NCBI RefSeq assembly: GCF_030272615.1
Contig: NC_081409.1
Coordinates: 613,288,755 to 613,352,754, forward strand
From: Cryptomeria japonica
Taxonomy: Eukaryota; Streptophyta; Pinopsida; Cupressales; Cupressaceae
DNA length: 64,000 nt
Direction of reading: 5' to 3'
The position numbers and the translations under genes are program-made. Shown piece by piece: positions 19,991-31,700 of the stretch. Numbering within the stretch: the stretch's first letter is position 1; each line of letters opens with the position of its first letter. The notes under the pieces were generated by a model, which worked only from the letters and a program-made list of their open reading frames with translations, had not been told where the DNA came from and made no database searches.

Positions 19991-20560
19991 ATGTAATAAG
20001 ATAGGACATTTTTCCTCAAGGTGTCCGAAAAGAGTTCCTAAGAAGCCATACAAGCCATACAAGCCTAAATATCAGAAGAAATGTTATTATGTTGCTAATG
20101 AAGGTGTGATAGATGATGAATCTAATAATGGAAATTCAAGAGATGAATGGGTGTTCATTTCTATCAAGGAAGATGATACGGTGGCTGTTGATTCTACTAG
20201 CCGCATTAATGAGGAGAAAGCTTTGGTTTCTAAAGTTGAAGAGAAAGATGAATGGGTTATTGATAATGGATGCTCTCATCACATGATAGGTGATAAGAGT
20301 AAGTTTGTAAGTATGTAAAAGTATGACGGTGTTGTAGTAAGATTTGGTGATGACAAAGTTGGTATAATCCGTGGTAGAGGTTCCATTTCTCTTGATGGTA
20401 AGCACAATACTGATGATGTCTTGTATGTTGAAGGTCTAAAGCATAATATTTTGAGTGTTGGATAGATGGTTGATAAGGGATATGACTTGCAATTCAATAA
20501 TGACAAATGTAAGATCTTGAGTAGTTCCATAATTGAGATTGCATCGGGTACAAAGACTAA
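19981..20560 (+). pseudogene. Copia-1 zinc knuckle and protease pseudogene
   Basis: The zinc knuckle is CNKIGHFSSRC-like (first Cys displaced by the frameshift near 19985), followed by a Lys/Tyr/Pro-rich linker. The aspartic protease active site WVIDNGCSHHM lies at about 20250-20285. The rest of the protease continues to NILSVG, where a TAG at 20463 interrupts. It would cleave the Gag-Pol polyprotein in the virus-like particle. In-frame stop also at 20315. Confidence 0.87.
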
Positions 20561-21430
20561 AGGTAATATCTTTCACTTGAATGCTGGTGGTAAAAGTTGT
20601 TTGATTTCTTAGATTGATGAAAGTTGGCTATGGCATAGAAGGATGTGCCATGTAAATTTTGATTGCATGGTTAAGATAAGTTCTATTCAAGCAATGAGAG
20701 ATCTTCCTAAGCTGGTAAAGCCTACTAATCCGGTATGCAAGGAATGTCAATTAGGGGAGCAGACAAGAGTTACTTTTAAAATAAAACAATATATTTCTAA
20801 TGGAATATTGGATCTTGTGCATACTGATTTGTTTGGTGCTTCTAGAGTGATAAGTTTGCAGGGTGACAGATATTTCATGTTGTTGATTTATGACTATTCA
20901 AGGATGATGTAGGTTACTTTCTTAAGGGAGAAGTTTGAAGCCCTTGAGAAGTTCAAGATTTTCAAAGATATGGTTGAGACTAAGACTGGATTGAAGATGA
21001 AGTGTATGAGATCTGACAGAGGCGGTGAATTCATTTCTGGCGAGTTCAATGAATTTTATGAAGAGCATAAAGTGAATAGACAATTATTTGCTCCGCGGAC
21101 CCCTCAACAGAATGGTGTTGTGGAGAGGAAGAACAAAATAATTCAAGAAGCTACTAGAACCATGATGATTGAAGGAAATATTCCACATATCTATTGGAGA
21201 GAAACCGTGAGTACTGCAATATATACCTTTAACTGGGTGCATATCAAAGGTGACACCAATCAGACTCGTTATGAGTTGTGGTTTGGTCATGTTCCTATAG
21301 TTAGATATTTCATCATTTTTGGAAGTAAATGCTATATCAGAAGAGATGAAGATCTAGGAAAGTTTGATGCTAGAAGTGATGAAGGAATTTTTCTTGGTTA
21401 TTCTACTAAGAGCAAGGCCTACTAGTGTTA
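20561..21430 (+). pseudogene. Copia-1 integrase pseudogene
   Basis: The GAG-pre-integrase domain has the HHCC zinc site (WLWHRRMCHVN, then CKEC). The catalytic core has the first Asp in LVHTDLFGA, the second in the DRGGEF segment, and the Glu in QNGVVERKN. The C-terminal part includes IFGSKCYIRR and SDEGIFLGYS, a signature of Copia integrases. In-frame stops occur at 20610, 20909 and 21423. It would insert the cDNA into chromosomes. Confidence 0.88.
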
Positions 21431-21754
21431 TAGTAAGAGATTGAGAAATATAGTGGAGAGTGTTAATGTGAAGGTTGATGAAGGAAATGAGAGATAGATC
21501 AGATCTTGCGAATATGATTCAGATGATCAGGATGTCAATTTAGATAAATGAAAGCAAGTGCAGACCTAAAACCTAATTCAGATTGTTTCAGAAAAGCTTG
21601 AGAATGAAGGAGAAGGTGCAAGTGCTAGTGCAGTAGAAATAGATCAAGAGTATGGAAATCAGAAAAATCCTAAGACTTCCAGGTATGTAAGGTTGAATCA
21701 TTCAAAAAATCAAATCATAGGTGATAAGAATAGTGGTGTGATGACTAGAAGAAA

Positions 21755-22800
21755 ATTATTGAAGAGTATTGCTTAATTTCTAAGATTAAACCTAAGGATG
21801 TTAATGCCACATGCAAAGATAAAAATTGGGTTAAAGCAAAGGAAGAAGAATTGAACTAGATTGAAAAGAATAATACACATGGATTCTTGTTCCCAGACCT
21901 AAGGATAAAAATGTAATTGGAACTAAATGGGTGTTTTAGAAAAAAATGGATGTAAAAGGTGAAGTTGTCAGGAATAAGTCAAGACTCGTTTGTAAGGGTT
22001 ATTCTTAGATGGAAGGAATTGATTTTGAGGAGACTTTTACTCCGGTGGATAGAATTGAAGCAGTTAGATTATTTCTTGCTTATGCTTCTTACAAAGATTT
22101 CAAAGTGTATTAGATGGATGTCAAGTCAACCTTTCTTAATGGAGAGTTGGAAGAACAAGTTTATATTGAGCAACCAGATGGATTTCAGTTGACAGATCAA
22201 AAAGATATGATTTGTAGGTTGAAGAAAGAATTGTATGGATTGAAGCTAGCCCCAAGAGCTTGGTATGCCAGATTGGATAAAGCCCTAAGATCCTGGTATG
22301 CTAGATTGGATAAGTATTTGATGAAGCTTGAATTCAATAAAGGTACTACTGATAGTAATCTCTACTTCAAGATTGATTATGATAATGTCTTATTTGTTGA
22401 AGTTTTTGTTGATGACATTATTTTTGGTGGAAATGATGATTTGTGCAAGAAGTTTGTCGATGATATGCAGAATGAGTTTGAGATGTCTATGATTGGTGAC
22501 ATAAAATTCTTTTTGTGATTGCAAATTAATCAGTTGGATAAAGGTATTTTTATATCATAGTCCAAGTATGTGAGGGAATTGTTGAAGAAGTTTGGTTTAG
22601 ATGATTCAAATCCAGTTGGTACACCTATGGTGACTGGATGTAAGTTGACAAAGGATGGCGATTCTCTGAAAACAAATCAGACTAGATAGAAATCTATGAT
22701 TGGTGGATTGTTGTATTTGACTCAGAATAGACCATATATTATGAATGATGTTTGTCTGTCGCTAGATTTCAAGCTGATTCTAAGGATTCTCATGTTGTAA
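21755..22800 (+). pseudogene. Copia-1 reverse transcriptase pseudogene
   Basis: RVT_2-type Copia reverse transcriptase. Visible parts are an NVIGTKWVF segment, MDVKSTFLNGELEEQVYI, KELYGLKLAPRAWY, the catalytic FVDDIIFGG at about 22405-22432, and the YLTQNRP connection. A 33-bp direct duplication at about 22258-22323 repeats WYARLDK, adding 11 residues after the APRAW motif. Several stops (for example VY-stop-MDVK near 22111, TGA at 22516) and at least two frameshifts make it inactive. Confidence 0.87.
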
Positions 22801-23345
22801 CTGTGAAAATAATTTTTTAGATATTTGAAAGGAACAATTGATTTTGGTTTGTGGTATCCTAAAGATGATGATTTTACTTTGAGTTATTTTACTGATGCTG
22901 ATTGGGCAGGTGATGTTGATGACATAAGGAGTACTAGTGGTGGTGCATTTTTCTTGGGAAAGAGATTGGTTTCATGGATGAGTAAGAAGCAAAATACTAT
23001 TTCTTTGTCTATCGCAGAAGCTGAATACATTGTTGTTGCTAGCAATTGTAATTAGGTGGTATGGATGAAGCAAATGCTGAAGGATTTCAGACTTTTTTTT
23101 AATGAGCCTACTGCTATATACTATGATAATTGAAGTGCTATCAACATTTTTAAGAATCTGGTGTTGCATTCAAAGGCCAAGCACATATCAATCAAATTTC
23201 ATTTCTTAAGAGAAAACGTGAATGAGAAGGAAGTCATATTGGAGTATCTACAAAGGAAGAAATTACAGATATCTTCATGAAGCCTTTTCCTAAAGATACT
23301 TTTGAGTATCTCAGAGAGAAGCTAGGGGTGATTGCCCCTCCTGAT
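22800..23345 (+). pseudogene. Copia-1 RNase H pseudogene
   Basis: The frame has FTDADWAGDVDD, then STSGGAFFLGKRLVSWMSKK and EAEYIVVAS, the Copia RNase H catalytic pattern. It continues to an LREKLGVIAPP-like C-terminus that ends the polyprotein. Stops at 23053 and 23131 interrupt it. A 3' untranslated stretch with GGGGGAG tracts follows. Confidence 0.87.
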
Positions 23346-23691
23346 GAGAACTAAGATGCATTGAGCTGCATCAATCCGGTGGAATTCACAGAGATATCTT
23401 GTGATCCAGATTAATGAGTGAGGCTACTACTTAGGGGGAGTAGTTAGTGTGTGGTTCAAATGCTTTGTTGTAATTTGAGAGTTTGTCAAGAGGGAGAGAT
23501 TATCTGGTAAGAGGGAGAGAATCATGATTTGTATGTGTTGTTTTCTTTGATGTGAAAGGGGGAGAAGATCATGTGAAAAGCTGCCATATCATGTGCTATA
23601 TCTCAGGGGGAGATTGTTGGTAGTTGAATTCTTTTTTTGCATTGATTATTTTTCACATTCATATGTTGTCATCAATGCCAAAGGGGGAGAT

Positions 23692-25032
23692 TGTTGGATA
23701 TTGTTGAGAAGTTTGTTGGAATGATGTGTTGTCATTGATGTCAACATAGTCCTCTGTGTGTTCTAGTGTTGCAGTTAGATTAAGTGGGTTGGTTTGGCCA
23801 GTGCGTTGTAGATGAGTTGTTGCAAATTAAAGGGTTTTGAGATAAGTATCTCTAATTGATTCGGCTAAAGTTTCAGTGGTCCCCATGGTGATTTGATCAC
23901 AAGCTATGAGATCCGGTATTGTTGTTCATTTCTTAGTTGTTTGTGTTGATCAGTGTTCTGTATTTTTCTCCACATTGCTTCACGTTGCAATATCTTGGTT
24001 TGCGGATTTGGCAGTGTTTTTGGGATGTTCATATGTGTCCTCAATTTAGATGGTTTGTGACTTGGAGGTCCGCAAGTGAATCTTTCAGTTTGACATTCAG
24101 TATAGTTGGTGTTCTTGAGGTTTGGTATAATGATGATGAAAATTCTAGTAAGTGGTGATGTTGTGGTTGTTGTTGTGGTAATTCATGATGCTTGTGGATG
24201 TTTCTAGATTGTGTCCTATTTGTGTTGATGGTCCGCATTGATCGTTATGCTCCTTGTGGATGATTTCTCCAGTACGTTTGTGTTATGCGATGTTCTTGGC
24301 TAATTAGATGATTGTAGAGTGTTACAGATGTTCAAGGCATAATTCTTGGAGGTGTTTTGTGTTCGAGGTGTTCGTTTAGGTCCATACTATGTCTTAGACA
24401 TCATTTTTTTGGTGTGCATGTTATATTGTAGTGTGTGTGGTTATATTCTTGTAATTTGTGATATGTGTTGAGCCGACCTTGAAATATAGGTTGATAATTT
24501 GTATAAATAAGTGTAATAGGCATGTGAGAGGTATCATCTGTGTGTGCGAACAATGATTTTATCTTTCAGTAGCAGAGGAGAGGTGCGAAGAAGTGTGAAA
24601 GAGAAGAGTGTGTGTTATGTGCTTAACCAAAATTGTAACCAAGCATGAGGAGATGTTATTCTTTCATTTCATGATCTTTTGGATGTAATCCAAATGTTTT
24701 TGTAAGACAGTGAGTCTTCCTCAGGGTTGTAGCCCTTATTGTTCTTTGTTTTAAGTAGTGAGCTCTAGGTAGTGTGTTGAATGCATGTGCATTCCCCATT
24801 GTAATATCTTATTTACTCCTAAGAGGGTATCATCTCATTGTGGGTAGGTTCCCATCGTGGTTTTTCCCTTAACCGTTCTATGTCAAAAATATTAGTGTTA
24901 TGTGTGTTATTGATGTGTTCTTGATTTGTGCCTTCATTGTTAATAATTAGATCTGAAATTATGTTTTAGTTGAGTAAAGTTTGTGAGCAAACTGATTCAC
25001 CCCCCTCTCAGTTTGATGCCTTGTTGCCAACA
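23692..25032 (+). repeat. 3' LTR of Copia-1
   Basis: 1341 bp, preceded by the polypurine tract AAAGGGGGAGAT and ending GCCAACA. Counterpart of 17811-19114. Confidence 0.92.
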
Positions 25033-25074
25033 AATGCATGTACACAATACAAGATCGTTGAAAGATGTTAAGTA

Positions 25075-26295
25075 TGTTGGCAATATGTTGTATTTGGTTA
25101 AGTGTTGTGATTGATATCAACACTGTATCCCGGTTGGATATGGTTTTGCTATCCGGATTGGACCTATCCCGATTAGACTTGGTGTTTGTCCTGGTTTTGG
25201 CTGTGATTCTGATCCGGTATGATCAGATCCTTGGATTCGGTGTTATATGGTTATTCAAGTTGGCTATATGCTTGTCATATTCTATTGAATCATGATTTGG
25301 TGCTCCGAAAGCTATCGCTTATGTTCCCGGTTGATATTTTTTGGTATCGGTTAGCTTTACCCATTGGCGATACTTGATGATTTGGTTAAGTGATTTTGGT
25401 CTAGCTTATGGAAATGGTTTCTAATGTGCTGAAGGTGTTCTTGATCATGTTCTAATTTTTTGGTGGCTTCACATTGACTGATGTGTTGATTTGGTGGTCC
25501 TATTTGGATCCGGTTGATTATTCTATGATATTGCACTAAGGGTTTCTATCGGTTGGTGAAATGTGTTTGAGATTAGTCTTAGCGTGATTTCTGGTGGATG
25601 TAATGGTTTGAGAATTTGAATTAGGTCCATGCTATGCAATGTAAATCATAATATCGGTTTGGTGATATCGGATGATGTAATTTTTGTAATTATGGGTTTA
25701 TGGATTTAGTGTTTAGCTGACCTTATCATTAAAGTTGATGAATTGTATTTATAGGTGACTTATTCATGTAATCTCGGTGTCGATAGTCATTTCTGCATTA
25801 TAGAGAAAGGTTTATGTGTGAACAATGTTATATCATTCAATGAAAGGTTGTGAAGGATTTGGTGTTGTAGGGTAGACATCTATGCTTAACTGGAATTGTA
25901 TCAAGCATTTGGAGATGTTTCTTCCATAGTTCATTCTTTCCAGATTGTAGTCCGATGATTTTGTAAGTTAGTGAGATTTCCTTTTTTGATGAGCAGTGCG
26001 CTCTAGGTGGTTGGCCTAATTGCAAGTGCAATCCCCATTGTAATTATTTCACATACTGTTGTATAAGTATTATCTGATTGTGGGTAAGGTTTCCTACCGT
26101 GGTTTTTCCCTTTACTGAGTTTTCCATGTCATAATATTGGTGTTGTTTGTACTGTGCTTTCAATCTTTATCTTTTAGTGTGTTGGTTTCCTTGTGCTCTG
26201 TTATAAAGTTTATAATCTGCATTAACTATTATACTTGTGAGAAAATTGGTTCACCCCCCCTCTTAGTTTTCTCCCGGTATCAGAACTGTCTAACA
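25075..26295 (+). repeat. 5' LTR of a second Copia element
   Basis: 1221 bp from TGTTGGCAATATG to CTGTCTAACA, directly followed by AT and a PBS. It contains GGTTCACCCCCCC near the end. It differs in sequence from the Copia-1 LTRs and from the LTR at 27768. Confidence 0.88.
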
Positions 26296-26297
26296 AT

Positions 26298-26309
26298 TGG
26301 TATCAGAGC
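26298..26309 (+). other. Primer-binding site of the second Copia element
   Basis: TGGTATCAGAGC, initiator tRNA-Met type, two bases after the LTR terminus. Confidence 0.9.
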
Positions 26310-26352
26310 TTCTGGTCCTCTCTGCAGAAGCTTAACTGCTTGAGGAGATCCG

Positions 26353-27168
26353 ATGGCATTAGAATCAAGTTCTACATTTAATCCCTACTAGAAGGAGAGT
26401 CCCATATTTGATGGTATAAATTACAAAATATGGAAGGAGCAAATGAAAATTCATCTGAGATGTCTTGGAGCTGAAGTTTGGGAGATAGTGGAGAAAGGGT
26501 ATATACCTCATGATCCTAATTCTGGAACACCAACACCTATTGATGAACAAAAGAGAGCTGAAAATGATGTCAAAACAAAATAAGCATTGCTAAGTGCCCT
26601 ATCTGATGAGAAGCTATTGAATGTCATAGAGTTGGAGAATGCAAAGTAGATCCGACTTAAGCTTGAAAATCTTTATGAAGGTGACCAAGCAGTAAAGATT
26701 TTAAAACTTGAAGGTTTCCAAGTGAGATATGAAACTTTGAAGATGGAAGAAGATGAGAAGATAAGTTATTTGATGGATAGAGTGAATGAGATTGTCATGG
26801 GAATCAAATGCTGCGGTGGATCAGTTAATGAGGATGAGATTGTGTCAAATATTCTAAGAGTTCTGCCTTCGTCTTACAAGATGAAGGCTACTAAAATTAA
26901 TGAACTCTGGATAGTATCAAGTACCCCTAAAGCCAGAGATACATTACTTGGAAAATTGACTGCTTTTGAAATTGAGGAACTTGGAGATCAGAGTGCTACT
27001 AAGACAGAAATTGCATTTAAAGCATTTGCCTCTAGTAAGAAGAAGATAGATTGGAAAGAGTTATATCCCAAAGATTTGGAAGACATTGAGAGAGAAGATA
27101 GAGAACTTGAAGAGTTGGAAGCCCTAATTTCTAGAAGAATCCCTAAGGAAATAAGAGTGATGGTGTGA
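26353..27168 (+). pseudogene. Copia gag pseudogene (second element)
   Basis: ATG at 26353 opens a UBN2-type gag (FDGINYKIWKEQMKIHLRCL at the N-terminus, ILRVLPSSYKMKATKI in the middle, Glu-rich C-terminus ending in RRIPKE). In-frame stops occur near 26384, 26581 and 26647. The last 148 codons are open. The zinc knuckle is missing: about ten bases after the stop, the sequence changes into a reverse-transcriptase region. Confidence 0.88.
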
Positions 27169-27171
27169 AGA

Positions 27172-27530
27172 TTAGGAGAAGGCTTTCCCGGAATGATGAA
27201 CAAGTCAACTTCTGCGTCATAACTGAATTAGAACCTAAAACATTCAATGAGGCCAACAAAAGATAAGAATGGATGGATGCCATGGAAGAAGAACCACAAC
27301 AGATTGAGAAGAACAGGACTTGGGAATTAGTCCCTAGACCAGAAGACAAGAACATCATTGGCACTAAATGGGTCTACCGGAATAAGATAAATGAAGAAGG
27401 TAGAAATTTTAGGCATAAAGCTAGACTTGTGTGAAAAGGCTACTTTCAAGTAGAGGGCATTGATTTTAAAGAAACATTTGCACCGATAGCTAGAATAGAA
27501 GCAATTAGATGTCCATAGCCTTTTTTGCCT
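27172..27530 (+). pseudogene. Copia RT N-terminal fragment joined to gag
   Basis: Reads CVITELEPKTFNEANK, EWMDAMEEEPQQIEKNRTW, NIIGTKWVYRNKINEEG and FAPIARIEAIR, the start of the Copia reverse-transcriptase domain. It then loses similarity near 27520. The zinc knuckle, protease and integrase that should lie between gag and this point are absent, so this is an internal deletion of about 2 to 2.5 kb judged by the Copia-1 layout. Stops at about 27266 and 27433. Confidence 0.85.
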
Positions 27531-27767
27531 ACAAGGGTTATAAAGTATCTAACCAATATATGTAGATAGTAAGGAGTTATATGGTTCAGGGGGAGTTCAT
27601 AGCAACATCTATAACTCTTGAACAACATCTCAGTGTATCAGCCTAAGGGGGAGCTAGGTATGGATCAAAGGGGGAGTGTACAGTACCCTTTGTCATAGTG
27701 TCAAAGGGGATAAATATGCCAATATGAAGTCTTGCAGTAAGTTGACATCAATGCCAAAGGGGGATAT

Positions 27768-29386
27768 TGTTGGCATTATTGGCATTAAGCTATCATTGAT
27801 GTCAAGTGGTTTGGCAAGGTCACCGGTAAGTAAGAAGTGGTGACCAGTATAAGAGGAGAAAGATATATGATGTCAATCCACATGGAGTAAGAAGACATAA
27901 TGAAGGTTATCAGGACACATTATTTGTGTCACCTACTGGTAAAGAAGGCTTATCGGTAAGGCACAAACTGGGATGAAGGTTGGTTGTTTATTTGTGATGA
28001 AGAGGCAAAATGTTAAAAGAATCACAACAACACCCAGTGAGTAGAACAAAAAGGATGGCATGAAGACATACTGGAAAACAAGATGAAGTGTCAGGGGAAT
28101 GTGTTGCCAGTAAAGAGGATGTTTTCTAGTTATACTGGTAAGGTGAACTATGTCGGTAGTCAACCTTGGTCAACAAAGAAGGTCAAATTGACATAGAAAT
28201 CCAAGCAAAGGTGGATGTCGAAAAACATGATAACTAAATACCAGGTGGTGATATTGCATAGGTTGATGAACTGTGCATTGACGCAACAAGTTAACAAGCA
28301 GGTAGACTTTTATGAAGAACCCACAAGTTATGGAGGATGCAGAGGGTTGCGGCTCAAGAAAGAAAAGCTAGCAAGAGACTGAACTGATCTTGTAAGAAGA
28401 TTTGATCTTCATACCCATTTCATGGAGGAAAAAGCCGAGCCATTAATGGTGTAAGACAAAGAAGTAGAAAAGCATGTTGCAGACCTCCAAATTTAGAAAA
28501 TGTACATTGGAATGCAAATTTTTGCTGGTGTTGATCGATGTTATGAATATCATATCCTTGGAAAAGAAGATCGAATCAAATCAGATTTGGATCAAGTTGG
28601 AGAAGGTAAAACCTAACACGACATTGTTTGAATGAGGTTCTTGGTGGGAACCTTAGATGATAAATATGTGAGCTCAAGATAGAGATCGATGATTCTTGAT
28701 GTGAAGGAGAATGAAGAGAGCTTGAGCACAGAGAAGGATCATCTTCCTTATAATTTATTCTAAGAAAGTTCCAAAGTGAGTTAGCAAGCAAACCGGTGAG
28801 AGGGTTTAACTGGCAGAGATAGAGTACCGGTAAACTATTGTAGGTCTAATAGTTGAGCTAACAAGTGGGGTGTGATTGGTCAAAAAAGCATCCAAGTGTG
28901 ACTAAGTGTGGTGTGAGGCCGAGAGAGAAGAAGAGAAGGTTGTTAATTGGCAGAAATCTATTTGATTGTTTGTAAAACTCATTTGCAACCAGAAGCTATA
29001 ACTATATAAAAATTGTATTTCAAAATACATCATCAAGTTGGAGCTTGTTGCTCCTTGGGTTGGTGCCCTAAATCAGCAGGGGTTGGTGTTCCTTGGGTTG
29101 GTACCCTAAATCTTTGTAATTCAGTATTTCAATTGTGAGGTTGGATTGGAGCAGTAGTCTCCAACAACATTTCTCACCGAGATTTTTCCCATATCCGGTT
29201 TTCCTCATACATCTAGTGTTGTGGGTTGCATTCGTGTGTTTGTCTCTTTTGGTATCCACATTTGTGTTACCGATTTGACTATTTAGTGCTTAGGATAATA
29301 ATTGGTATTCTAAGGTTGTTTTAAAAAGGAAAAGAATTTAGGAGCCACTGATTCACCCCCCTCTCAGTGGTACATTGTGTTCAACA
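27768..29386 (+). repeat. Copia LTR, third type
   Basis: It begins TGTTGGCATTATTGG after a polypurine tract (CCAAAGGGGGATAT) and ends GTTCAACA, 1619 bp. It has CTGATTCACCCCCCTCTCAG near the end. It does not match the 5' LTR at 25075, so the piece to its left is a chimera. Directly after its end an RNase H frame of another Copia copy begins. Confidence 0.82.
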
Positions 29387-29830
29387 TGATTGATAGCATA
29401 AAAAGTAATAGTGGCGGTGCATTCCTTTTAGGAGAAAGATTGGTTTCATGGATAAGTAAGAAGCACAAATCAATGCTATTATCTGCTATAGAGGCATAAT
29501 ACATTACAACAACATCTTTCTATACTCTAGTTATGTGGATGGAGTAGAATCATAAGGACATCAAAGTTATATATGATGAAGCTATCCCTATTATGTGTGA
29601 TAATACTAGTGCTATAAACATTTCAAAGAATTTTGTTATGCATTAGAGGATAAAACATATCTCAATTCATTCTCATTTCTTAAGAGAGAAGGATGTAGAG
29701 AAAGAAGTTAGATTGTAATACATTTCTATAAAATAACATGTAGCTGATATTTTTACTAAGGCATTGGTGAAGGTTACTTTTGAGTATCCCAGGGAGAAGC
29801 TAGGGGTTATTACCCCTCTTTCTAACTAAA
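29387..29830 (+). pseudogene. Copia RNase H 3' fragment
   Basis: Reads SNSGGAFLLGERLVSWISKK, CDNTSAINISKN and DIFTKAL, ending in an REKLGVITPL-like C-terminus. Several in-frame stops. The upstream half of the pol gene is missing because the LTR at 27768-29386 abuts it. GGGGGAG tracts and a PPT (ACAAAGGGGGATAT) follow, leading into the LTR at 30087. Confidence 0.85.
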
Positions 29831-30086
29831 TGCATTTCAGTGGTGTATATTTCCATGTGGAGATTCAATGCTTATTATTTATCTCCTGGATGGATGTTGT
29901 TTCTACTCTTAGGGGGAGTAGTGATGTGTGTTGGTATGTATGTTATGTAGTACCCTTTGTCATTATTTCAAAAAGGGAAGATATTTGTTGTGAGATTATG
30001 GGATAGAGAGTTGTTGTTAGATTATTAGAGATCTATGTTTAGAGTGTTGTGATCAAGTGTTACCATCAATGACAAAGGGGGATATT

Positions 30087-31440
30087 GTTGGAAGTATGAG
30101 ATTGTATGGTTGTCATTGATGTCAAACCTAGTTATCTAGATGGATGTTGGTCTGGATATTCTTTTTGTTGTTACAGTTGTGTTTTGTATTGCATATTGAG
30201 TTGAGTACATTTGGTGCTGGTTGTGGTATTTTGTTTTGGATAGTTATCTTTGTTCTGTAGTAGGGAATGTGTCTGTCAGAAGGTTTTGAAAGCTTTTGGT
30301 TCCCTCTAGATATTTTGTAGACTATATGTGGTTTACTAGATGATTGTTTCATGGCATGCATAGTATTCTCAATATGTTTCTCAGATGATTTCTTTGTTCT
30401 ACAAGAGAGATTTGTTGATTTATGTTCAATTATGTTGTGACTCGATATGTTCGATTAAGTTATCTAAGTTGGATCATATTCTTTTGGTCCATATATGAAT
30501 TGGAAGCTATATTGGGATGTAGCTATGGGCTCACCTTGGTGTGTGGAAATCTGCATAGAGTATTTTGCATCAAAAGATGTTCTATGGTCAACTAATTGCT
30601 ATATCTACACATTAAATTTAGTAAAGACTTTGGAGAATGTATTAGTGTGTGGGGTTAATTGAATTAATCTTGGAATGATGTTTTGCAATATGTTTTAGTT
30701 CCCTCTTTCTCTTGGAGTAGAATATTTTGAGTATTTTGGTCTGGGTGACTTATTTTGTATAATATTGCTTATAATTTGGCCAACCCTTAATTAGGTTTTC
30801 AATGTTTTATCTCATATTTAAGGTATGTAGATGGATGAGTTGTGTGTGTCTGAAAAATGAATTGTATGTGAAGTGTATGTGAATGATATGTAAGCAAATA
30901 TGAGATTGGGAATGTGCTAAAGTTATTTTGAGAAGAGATTTGAAGGTGATATATTTAGTGAGATAGTGTGTTGTGATAGAAAAAATTATTAGAGATGTTT
31001 GTCATGATGTTGGTCACTTGATCTATTTGTTCAAGGAAAATTTCATGTTCAGGAGAATCCTTCTCAATTTTAATTCAGCTATTTCCTTTGTTGTTGATTG
31101 ATGGTGAATCCCTTGACAATATTTTTTATCTTTCCTCGAAGAAGTTATATTCAATAGAGAAAGTCCAAATTTTGTATCTTGCCTAAGGTTGGGCACCTTA
31201 GTCTGCAAGTTTGGAGTAGTGAGATCTTTGGCAAGAAGCCATTTTCATTGTAAACTATTGATATACATTGTGAGTTAGATTCTCAGAGTTATTTTTCTCT
31301 ATTTGGGTTTTCCACATATATATTTTGTTCATGTGTTGATGATTGTTGTGTTAAGTAAGTTGATGTTGTTTATAATTAATCTATTTTTTTCAGTTCTAGA
31401 CTGATTCACCCCCCCTTTGAGTCCTGTCGTGTGCTAAATA
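30087..31440 (+). repeat. Copia LTR, fourth type
   Basis: Starts TGTTGGAAGTATGAG right after a polypurine tract and contains GACTGATTCACCCCCCC at 31399-31415. The right terminus is approximate, because a pol fragment begins by about 31441 and no clean CCAACA is visible. Confidence 0.78.
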
Positions 31441-31700
31441 GAACCCATTCCTATCATGTGTATACTAAAAGTGCTATAAACATTTCAAATAATATGGTGA
31501 TGCATTCAAGGAATAAACATATTTGTATCTGGTATCACTTTCTAATATAGAGAAGGTTGCAAAGAAAGAAGTCATATTAGATTATGTTCCTACAATGGAT
31601 CATATTCCAAACATTTTCATAAAAGGCATTTTGAAAGGATAGATTTGAGTGTCTTAGATAGAAGCTAGGTGTTATTTTCCCTCCTAATTAGATTCATAAG
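31441..31700 (+). pseudogene. Second Copia RNase H 3' fragment
   Basis: Homologous to 29583-29830. SAINISNNMVMHSRNKHI is legible, after which frameshifts and stops destroy the frame. GGGGGAG tracts at 31717 and 31807 mark the former 3' untranslated part, but no LTR follows. Confidence 0.75.

Larger units (their letters stand above)
17811..25032 (+). mobile_element. Copia-1: Ty1/Copia LTR retrotransposon, complete layout, decayed
   Basis: Layout: 5' LTR 17811-19114, PBS 19117, gag, protease, integrase, reverse transcriptase and RNase H in Copia order, several GGGGGAG tracts (23438, 23563, 23606, 23682), 3' LTR 23692-25032. Both LTRs start TGTTGGATATTG and end GCCAACA. Every frame is interrupted by stops and frameshifts, so the element is not autonomous now. 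The expected 5-bp target duplication is not seen (GGTGT before, AATGC after), so one end may have been exchanged by recombination. Confidence 0.93.

Noticed and set aside
19663-20062. Minus-strand ORFs across the Copia-1 gag
   Set aside because: Antisense shadows of the Glu/Leu-rich gag codons.
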